The notes beneath the pieces are model-generated. The model was not told the DNA's origin, did not search any database, and was given only the letters and a program-made list of their open reading frames with translations. A stretch of DNA of 9,477 nucleotides from DATFXF01 sp035258565. GTDB lineage: Bacteria; Acidobacteriota; Terriglobia; Acidiferrales; UBA7541. Location of the stretch: the NCBI GenBank assembly GCA_035258565.1, contig DATFXF010000185.1:1-9477 (forward strand). The letters are read 5' to 3'. The position numbers and the translations under genes were made by a program. Shown one piece after another: positions 1 through 4,408 of this stretch; the stretch's first letter is position 1; the number at the start of each line of letters is the position of its first letter.

Positions 1-214
1 CCCAAAAATCGACGAGCACGACCTTTCCGTGGAGGTCGGCGGAAGAAATCGTGCGACCCTGTAAGTCCTTCACCGTGAAGTCAGGCAACTCGGAACCAAT
101 CTCACCTGCAGCAATTGCTGCCTCCTTAGGCTGAGCGAGACTCGCCCGATGCCGATTACATCCGACGAGTCCGACCACAGCGAGGCTCACTAACCACACA
201 CATTTGCTCGTCAT
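1..214 (-). CDS. TlpA/redoxin-type thioredoxin-like lipoprotein, N-terminal part (runs off the window)
   Basis: Only the first 71 codons are present. The ATG at 214-212 follows the TAG of the upstream selenoprotein gene with no spacer, and an AAGGAG lies three bases before it, so the two genes are probably translationally coupled. Residues 1-19 form a lipoprotein signal peptide: Lys4, a hydrophobic run, then the lipobox LVGC with Cys19 as the lipid-bearing residue. After a short linker, residues about 41-71 read SELPDFTVKDLQGRTISSAD then a KVVLVDFW strand. This is the start of the TlpA/AhpC-TSA fold, where the family has a WCxxC active site a few residues further on. That site lies outside the window, so neither its presence nor whether it contains Cys or Sec can be judged. 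The likely role is an envelope-anchored thiol (or selenol) oxidoreductase acting on a product of the same operon. The family is clear; the substrate is inference. Confidence 0.85.
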   Translation of the reverse strand, partial: MTSKCVWLVSLAVVGLVGCNRHRASLAQPKEAAIAAGEIGSELPDFTVKDLQGRTISSADLHGKVVLVDFW

Positions 215-742
215 CTACTCCTTTTTCTCCACTTCCAGAATCGACAGTTTCAGGGGGACCGAGGTGTCTACTTTCTGCCTTTTCCCTGCGGGTTTCTTGT
301 ACAAGTGGCCACGAACGGTGACCATCGTTTGGGTGTCCACGAGTGAACCGAGCCCTCTCGACAGCTCATTTGGTGCGAGCGCGAATGACCGATTCGGTGC
401 GACCTCGAACGCAAGGTTGCCCGAAGAGTCTTTCATGATTTGTCCTCGCGCAGTCATGTCCATCTCCGCAACGGTGACACCACTGTCATAGGTCGCCTTG
501 AGAAGCTGGGCTGGGTCAATCTGCCCATCCTCTTTAGGAGTGATCTCCACCTTTCCATCAAGCAAGCTGACCTCTACGTTTTGAACGCCAGACTGGCGTC
601 CGAGGTGTTGTTTCACCCCGTAGGCTCAAAAGTTTCATGTCATGCCTTCGACGCGCATCTCGATTTGCTTGATTTGCGCTTGCGATACAGGGGCAAGCGT
701 GGACCCGAGAAGCAGCAATAGCGCGATTCCTTTGGGATTCAT
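215..742 (-). CDS. Exported HMA-domain selenoprotein with a UxxU motif (two in-frame UGA codons)
   Basis: ATG at 742-740 is preceded by a strong AAGGAGG four bases upstream; the TAG at 217-215 ends a 175-residue product. Residues 1-22 are a Sec signal peptide (MNPKG, a run of leucines, cleavage after VSQA). Residues 24-95 are a heavy-metal-associated domain: IEMRVEGMT, then U36-N-F-U39, then AYGVKQHLGRQSGVQNVEVS and DGKVEITP. In HMA proteins the motif is GMTCxxC followed by exactly this helix, so the UGAs at 637-635 and 628-626 replace precisely the two metal-binding cysteines. Residues about 97-175 form a second, beta-rich domain of unknown family, possibly OB-like, ending in VPLKLSILEVEKKE. 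UGA stops other genes here, so Sec insertion is preferred over code reassignment. Expected role: periplasmic soft-metal binding (Cu, Ag, Hg) or selenol redox chemistry. The GTG at 616 would drop signal peptide and motif and is not the true start. No sel genes are in view. Confidence 0.85.
584..600 (-). promoter_or_regulatory. Candidate bacterial SECIS hairpin for the second UGA (628-626)
   Basis: In the mRNA GACGCCA (600-594) pairs with UGGCGUU (590-584) around GUC; opening the top A-U pair gives the loop AGUCU. The loop starts about 31 bases after the second UGA, inside the usual range, and has a G in its first two positions. The top of the stem (CCAGUCUGG) resembles that of the E. coli fdhF SECIS, as far as I recall it. 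The hairpin directly abuts the one assigned to the first UGA. Confidence 0.5.
601..620 (-). promoter_or_regulatory. Candidate bacterial SECIS hairpin for the first UGA (637-635)
   Basis: In the mRNA CGGGGUG (620-614) pairs with CACCUCG (607-601), seven pairs including one G-U, around the loop AAACAA. The loop begins 21 bases after the first UGA, within the spacing known for bacterial SECIS elements. If the closing G-C pair opens, the loop begins with G, as bSECIS models require. The element is inside the coding sequence, as in bacteria generally. It was found by eye; no folding energy was computed. Confidence 0.5.
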
Positions 743-746
743 CGTT

Positions 747-753
747 CCTCCTT
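747..753 (-). promoter_or_regulatory. Ribosome binding site of the HMA selenoprotein gene
   Basis: The minus strand reads TGA-AAGGAGG-AACG-ATG: the stop of the barrel gene, a near-perfect Shine-Dalgarno and then the start at 742. This is what fixes the start upstream of the two UGA codons and shows that the 5' part of the gene is translated. Confidence 0.85.
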
Positions 754-1713
754 TCATTTAAAAGAATGCACGGGAAACTGTTGGGTGACTCCAAAGCTGA
801 TATGGCGGCGGATGGGCATGAAGGGTGCTCCCGTGGAGTGGGCAACGACCCAGTCCATGCCTAGCCAAACGTGCATTCCGGCTCGGATTCCGACGTAGGT
901 CGTGATTCCGGTCAGCAACACGTCTCCTCCGCTCCTCCTCTGAGTTCTTCCGGCGATGCGGTCATCTTGAGAATGCCGCCAAGTCAATACCGGGCCAACG
1001 AACCACTCTCGCGCTCCATTCTTCGATTCATAGGGACGGTAGGAGAGCCAGAAGCGTGATTCGAGGTCGCTGCCGAGGCGCGTCGCCTGCGTTCCCCGCG
1101 AGCGCAAGAGCGCGTGGAAATCCTCATCGGCCACAAGGCGCTTGACGTTGAAGAGCCCGGTGTAAGTCCAATTTGCTGCCGCAAAGAAATCAGTTGAGCC
1201 TGAGCCGGGCTGCAAACTTGCAGGCAACAGAATTCCATTTCCATTGGTTAAGTCCGTGCGTCCTGTAGGAATCTTGGGGCCGAGCGTGAAGGATGCTTGG
1301 GTAGTCCCTCTGGCTGAATCTCGTCGATAGAATCGGTATTTAACGAGCACCATGGCATCGCCAAGAGCAGTTCCACCGACAGTCGTTGTGCCCCTCATTC
1401 GAAAATCATTCGTGACAACCGGGATGAGAACGGTCAAATCGAAATTGCGGTAGAAACCCCAGGTGAAGTTGAAGTCCCCTTCGTGCGAGAAGGTAGGACG
1501 AGCAGTTATGGGAATACCGCCGAGTGTGCCCGGCATCTCTCCTCGTGTGGTGAAGACGGAGCTGTAAGAGACAAGTGCGCCGCCCGGAAACAGGGGCGGA
1601 GCCGTTTCGGGGGCAGGACCTTGTCCGAAGACTGCCGGGGCAAGAAGCAAGACAACGAGCGTCAGCCAGACGGACATTCCACATACAAGACCCGGTGTCT
1701 TTAGGAATTTCAC
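754..1713 (-). CDS. Predicted outer-membrane beta-barrel protein (MetA-pathway/transporter-like)
   Basis: The start is taken as GTG 1713-1711 because GGAGG lies six bases upstream and it begins a good signal peptide (two early Lys, hydrophobic core LTLVVLLLAP, cleavage near AVFG-Q at residue 30). An ATG at 1755 is in frame but has no ribosome site. The 319-residue product lacks cysteines after the signal peptide and shows alternating amphipathic strands, for example FNFTWGFYRNFDLTVLIPVV, AMVLVKYRFYRR, ASFTLGPKIPTGR and EWFVGPVLTWRHSQ. It ends in HISFGVTQQFPVHSFK, with an aromatic near the C terminus, typical of an outer-membrane barrel. The overall pattern resembles the 'MetA-pathway of phenol degradation' barrel family, often seen with heavy-metal genes; that match is from memory. 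It is second in the metal/selenoprotein operon, and its UGA stop shows that UGA terminates here. A transport or pore role is inference. Confidence 0.75.
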   Translation of the reverse strand: MKFLKTPGLVCGMSVWLTLVVLLLAPAVFGQGPAPETAPPLFPGGALVSYSSVFTTRGEMPGTLGGIPITARPTFSHEGDFNFTWGFYRNFDLTVLIPVVTNDFRMRGTTTVGGTALGDAMVLVKYRFYRRDSARGTTQASFTLGPKIPTGRTDLTNGNGILLPASLQPGSGSTDFFAAANWTYTGLFNVKRLVADEDFHALLRSRGTQATRLGSDLESRFWLSYRPYESKNGAREWFVGPVLTWRHSQDDRIAGRTQRRSGGDVLLTGITTYVGIRAGMHVWLGMDWVVAHSTGAPFMPIRRHISFGVTQQFPVHSFK

Positions 1714-1727
1714 GACCTTCCTCCAGC

Positions 1728-1770
1728 AAAAAAAACGATTCCCGAGCCCGCACATCCGTCGAGTCGGGAA
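1728..1770 (-). terminator. Terminator-like hairpin with T8 tract, inside the operon (attenuator candidate)
   Basis: The minus strand has TTCCCGA (1770-1764), an 18-base loop, TCGGGAA (1745-1739), then CGA and eight T (1735-1728). This is the layout of an intrinsic terminator. It lies after the small metal-binding gene (stop at 1786) and only four bases before the GGAGG of the barrel gene. There is no room for a new promoter downstream of it, so it would act as a partial terminator setting the ratio of the first gene to the next three. The long loop makes the strength uncertain. Confidence 0.5.
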
Positions 1771-1785
1771 CGGCTGGAGGTCAAA

Positions 1786-2139
1786 CTAGATTCTGAGTGG
1801 CCCGGGGGATGGCGAGTAAGACAGGGGCGGAGCGTGGCAGTGCGGTGCAACGTCGCCGGCCGACGATTCTTGATGAACTGATTCGCTGGGCGCTGTCAGC
1901 ACAGCCAACAGGTCGAGCGAGAAGCCGACACCATGCGCAGGCGAGGGCTGCACAAAAGGAGCGTGCATTGCTGGCATGGTCTTACAGCATCCCTGACCAT
2001 GATGACCTTGTGACGAGCAAGGCATTGAATCGCAACACTTCATCGCCTGCTCTGGGGTTGACATCGCATCGCAATCGAATGCATAGGCCGCCAGCAAGAC
2101 CACCACAACTGCGAGCAAGATTGGCTTCGCAAATCGCAT
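1786..2139 (-). CDS. Small exported Cys/His/Met-rich putative metal-binding protein
   Basis: This is a 117-residue product starting at ATG 2139-2137. An upstream in-frame ATG at 2175 falls inside the promoter -35 element and is rejected. Residues 1-25 look like a signal peptide or membrane anchor (MRFAKP then a run of Val, Leu and Ala). The next stretch is packed with soft-metal ligands: Cys35-Cys36, Met39, Cys41, His46-His47, Cys51-Cys52, Met55, Met58 and His59, with a further His100-Cys101-His102 near the C terminus. Residues about 70-82 are hydrophobic and could be a short membrane-associated segment. I do not recognise a named family. The composition and first place in the operon suggest a periplasmic metal scavenger or sensor for Cu, Ag or Hg. 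The gene has no Shine-Dalgarno and its ATG is at the predicted transcription start, so the message may be leaderless. The function is inference. Confidence 0.7.
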   Translation of the reverse strand: MRFAKPILLAVVVVLLAAYAFDCDAMSTPEQAMKCCDSMPCSSQGHHGQGCCKTMPAMHAPFVQPSPAHGVGFSLDLLAVLTAPSESVHQESSAGDVAPHCHAPPLSYSPSPGPLRI

Positions 2140-2146
2140 CAAAACT

Positions 2147-2175
2147 AAATTAGCCGCCTGGAAAGCTGGAGTCAA
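2147..2175 (-). promoter_or_regulatory. Promoter of the metal/selenoprotein operon
   Basis: The minus strand has TTGACT (2175-2170), a 17-base spacer and TAATTT (2152-2147). Transcription would start about seven bases on, near 2140-2139, that is at or one base before the ATG of the first gene. No Shine-Dalgarno is present, consistent with a leaderless transcript. Confidence 0.6.
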
Positions 2176-2187
2176 GACAAGAGTCTT
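2174..2187. promoter_or_regulatory. Inverted repeat overlapping the -35 region (operator candidate)
   Basis: AAGAC-AAGA-GTCTT is a perfect five-base inverted repeat with a four-base gap that overlaps the edge of the -35 hexamer of the metal operon. A regulator bound here would cover the promoter. It is short and could be chance; it does not match a metal-regulator operator that I can name. Confidence 0.25.
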
Positions 2188-2331
2188 TAGGCCTTTGGGA
2201 CACTTGGAGGATTAGCGCTATCCCGCCGAACTGAATCGCTCGCGAAACATGCCGGCTAAATGGCACGGTGCCTCGACGCGAAGTATTGAGCCGCATGGTC
2301 TTTGTTCAGGGCCCACTTTCTATTTGGTGGC

Positions 2332-3070
2332 CTACACTTGTGCGAAGCCACCATCCACAAACAGTTCCGTTCCCGTGATATCCGATGCAAGAAACACTAC
2401 CGCCTTCGCGATCTCATCGGGTGTACCGAACCTGCCGAGCGGCACAAGGTTGGGAATCATCTTCCGGCGTTGCTCGCCTTCTTCTCCGGAAGCGAACAAG
2501 TCGCTCAGTCCGGGCCTGTCGATGGAGCCCGGGCTCACCGCGTTCACACGAATGTGGCGAGCCCTCAAGTCCGTTGTCCATGTCCGTGCGAATGAGCGTA
2601 TGGCAGCTTTTGTGGCAGCATAAACACTATTTGCCGACAAACCTTTACTGCCGACAACCGACGAATTCAGAATAATAGAGGCCGCCGTCCGTCAGCAGCG
2701 GGAGTGCCTTCTGCACCGTGAAAAGGACGCCTTTCACGTTAGGGTCGAAAATCGAGTCAAAAAACTCCTCGGTTATCTTGCCGAGGGGCGCATATCTTGC
2801 AATTCCGGCATTCGCGAACACAATATCCAGCTTGCCCTTCTCCCGCTTGATTTGCGCGAAGAGACGATCCAGATCGCCAAGGTTCGAGACGTCTCCTTGT
2901 ACGCCGGTCGCATTTCTTGCGATTTCCTTTACCGCCGCAGCCAATTCCGCATAACGGCGGCCAGTTATGAAGACGTACGCGCCTTCGTTCACGAACTGCT
3001 TCGCCGTTGCAAGACCGATGCCGCTATTGCCACCAGTGATCAGGGCAATTTTTCCTTCAAGCTTGCCCAC
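2332..3070 (-). pseudogene. Short-chain dehydrogenase/reductase (SDR) broken by a +1 frameshift
   Basis: Reading starts at GTG 3070-3068 with GGGGAG about six bases upstream and is open to residue 130. It contains ITGGNSGIG (cofactor loop, residues 11-19), GRR at 37-39 suggesting NADP(H), GDVS at 59-62 and FANAG at 85-89. After LPLLTDGG one extra base, near 2680, throws it into a stop at 2645. In the next frame the SDR continues without loss as SIILNSSVVGS, the catalytic VYAATK, RHIRVNAVSPGSI and the usual C terminus VFLASDITGTELFVDGGFAQ, ending with TAG at 2334-2332. The repaired protein would have about 245 residues, normal for a classical SDR, with catalytic Ser137, Tyr150 and Lys154. All family motifs are intact, so the lesion is either very recent or a sequencing/assembly error. 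The substrate cannot be named. It is separate from the metal operon (its stop is 160 bases upstream of that promoter). Confidence 0.85.
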
Positions 3071-3431
3071 GTTTTCTCCCCGAGAGCAGATGATTGGCCA
3101 GCGAGTGGCGACGTATCAGGAGATATTATCATCGCGCTGGAGATTGCACGGCCGTGGGTGCGCGATTACGGGAATAGCCACGGCTTTGACGACGTCGGCC
3201 GGGTTGCCGAATGCCTCGATCCGCTTTCACGGCTGCGTTCCCTTCGTCAGGGACGCTCCATGACATGTAGGCGGGACGTACCACGCTGTCCTGGACATCG
3301 TGAAAACCCATCTGGGCGCCTACGGCGCTGGTGTGGAATACGCCTACACGATGGTGCATGGCGGCCCCGCTACGAAGTCTCGCGAATACGTCATCCCTGC
3401 CGCCGTCCGAGCGCACAACTCGCGCGAACAG
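3071..3431. other. Gene-poor stretch between purE and the SDR gene
   Basis: I find no gene with a start, ribosome site and recognisable product here. On the minus strand there is no clear intrinsic terminator after purE (TAA at 3434). On the plus strand two neighbouring frames have coding-like third-base use: about 3119-3260, and 3264-3431 (reading for example HAVLDIVKTHLGAYGAGVEY, then KSREYVIPAAVRAH). This may be a decayed gene fragment or just a shadow. The first 60 bases upstream of the SDR start carry its likely promoter region. Confidence 0.4.
3123..3131 (-). promoter_or_regulatory. Weak extended -10 candidate upstream of the SDR gene
   Basis: The minus strand reads TGATAATAT, an extended -10 (TGn + TAATAT), about 53 bases before the SDR start at 3070. 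No convincing -35 lies 16-18 bases further up. Confidence 0.25.
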
Positions 3432-3965
3432 TTAGCCAGATCTTTTCGCGAATTGCTGTCTCACCCGCGCGCTCTTCTCCTCGACCGACCGTGCCAGCTC
3501 ATCCTTGTAAGCCAGCAATCGCTTGCCAACCTCGGCGTCAAATGTGGACATGATCTGTGCCGCGTAGATGGCTGCGTTGATGGCCCCCGGCCTGTCAATG
3601 GCCATGGCCGCGACCGGTACCCCGGCCGGCATCTGCACGCTCGATAGCAGGGCGTCAATCCCGCTCAACACCGTTGTGGCCATGGGCACGGCGATCACCG
3701 GCAGCGTAGTCAGGCCTGCAAACAGCCCTGCCAGATGCGCCGCGCCTCCCGCAGCGACGATGAGTACCTTCAGGCCCCGGCCGCGCGCAGCGGAGGCATA
3801 TTCGTGGCTGCGAGCAGGCGACCGGTGCGCTGAAATGACCTCAATCTCATAGGGAATTTGAAACTTATCCAACATCTTCGCCGCTTCGCTCATCACCGGC
3901 AGATCGGTGTCCGACCCCATCACGATGCCTACCAGCGGCGGATGGTGGTCCTTTTCCATGACCAT
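3432..3965 (-). CDS. purE: N5-carboxyaminoimidazole ribonucleotide mutase (PurE)
   Basis: PurE converts N5-CAIR to CAIR in de novo purine synthesis, in the cytoplasm, as an oligomer. Numbered from the chosen start, the product has 177 residues with the family signatures in order: VGIVMGSDTDLPVM near residue 12, SAHRSP near 45 with the catalytic His, VLIVAAGGAAHLAG near 67, then MPAGVPVAAMAI and GAINAA. It is slightly longer than typical class I PurE because of a charged C-terminal helix. Start choice: an ATG at 3980 overlaps the UGA of the MOSC gene (ATGA), but its GGGGA sits directly against it. The ATG at 3965, in the same frame, has AAAGGGG five bases upstream and is preferred; 3959 is also possible. 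It is third in the purD-MOSC-purE operon. No purK is visible in the window. Confidence 0.93.
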   Translation of the reverse strand: MVMEKDHHPPLVGIVMGSDTDLPVMSEAAKMLDKFQIPYEIEVISAHRSPARSHEYASAARGRGLKVLIVAAGGAAHLAGLFAGLTTLPVIAVPMATTVLSGIDALLSSVQMPAGVPVAAMAIDRPGAINAAIYAAQIMSTFDAEVGKRLLAYKDELARSVEEKSARVRQQFAKRSG

Positions 3966-3976
3966 GACTTCCCCTT

Positions 3977-4402
3977 TCATTCCCCAGTATGGACTTCAAT
4001 CGTGTCGCCGCGTCGGATTCGGCCCGCTTCTACCACCCGGCAAAGTATGCCCCGGCGCCCGCGCAACTCCTGGCGCAGACCTTGACGGATTTCCTCCATG
4101 CGCTGACAGGGTTCGCACGGCACCGTAACCTCCAGCAACACCTCTCCCACTCGTAAGCGCTGCCCCGATTGAAGCTCTCCGAGGGCCAAACCGCGTGTCG
4201 TGATGTTCTCCTTCACGATCCCAGATGGCAGGCCTAAGCGGCCCAAGGTCTCCACGTCCATCACCAGCACCTGCCGACGGCCCCCTGGCCGACCGTGGAT
4301 GCAGCCCACGAAGCCCCGGTTGGCCTCCACCTTCACTTCCTCAAGCTCGCGCATCGGTTGGCGATGGACCACAGCGACAAAGAGATGCAGGACTTCTCCC
4401 AA
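3977..4402 (-). CDS. MOSC-domain protein
   Basis: This 141-residue single-domain protein belongs to the MOSC family (the C-terminal domain of molybdenum cofactor sulfurases and YiiM-like enzymes). Signatures: GGRRQVLVMD at residues 40-49, KENITTRGL at 64-72, and VPCEPCQRMEEI at 95-105, whose cysteine (Cys96 or Cys99) is the conserved MOSC sulfur-carrying position. ILCRVVEAGRIRRGD follows at 119-133. The start is TTG 4402-4400, two codons after the TAA of purD and in the same frame; no better start exists before the conserved core, and the GGAGAG at the end of purD can serve as ribosome site. Its UGA overlaps the first possible ATG of purE. MOSC domains are thought to transfer sulfur or bind metal-sulfur cofactors, and YiiM-like ones reduce N-hydroxylated bases with a Mo partner. 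A link to purine synthesis is suggested only by position; the substrate is unknown. Confidence 0.85.
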   Translation of the reverse strand: MGEVLHLFVAVVHRQPMRELEEVKVEANRGFVGCIHGRPGGRRQVLVMDVETLGRLGLPSGIVKENITTRGLALGELQSGQRLRVGEVLLEVTVPCEPCQRMEEIRQGLRQELRGRRGILCRVVEAGRIRRGDTIEVHTGE

Positions 4403-4408
4403 AGCGGC

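Noticed and set aside
215..616. A 133-residue cytosolic protein starting at GTG 616
   Set aside because: It lacks a ribosome site and the upstream codons in the same frame give a signal peptide and the GMT-x-N-F-x metal motif interrupted only by two UGAs; the start is 742.
626..637. Genetic code with UGA read as Cys or Trp throughout
   Set aside because: UGA ends the barrel gene (754-756), the MOSC gene (3977-3979) and the large membrane protein (8961-8963), so it is a normal stop here.
626..637. The HMA gene as a pseudogene with two nonsense mutations
   Set aside because: Both UGAs hit precisely the two motif cysteines, the rest of the frame is intact, and both have downstream hairpins at SECIS distance.
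558..845. 95-residue minus-strand open frame across the barrel/selenoprotein junction
   Set aside because: It overlaps two well-supported genes in another frame and has no family features.
2213..2220. Palindrome TAGCGCTA
   Set aside because: Eight bases without extension; expected by chance and not placed near a promoter element.
2309..2331. GGCC(C)AC...GTGGCC hairpin after the SDR gene as a terminator
   Set aside because: The stem is only six pairs with a bulge and no T run follows on the minus strand.
2852..3553. 233-residue plus-strand open frame
   Set aside because: Most of it is antisense to the SDR and purE genes; only the unoverlapped middle part looks at all coding, and it is mentioned as unresolved.
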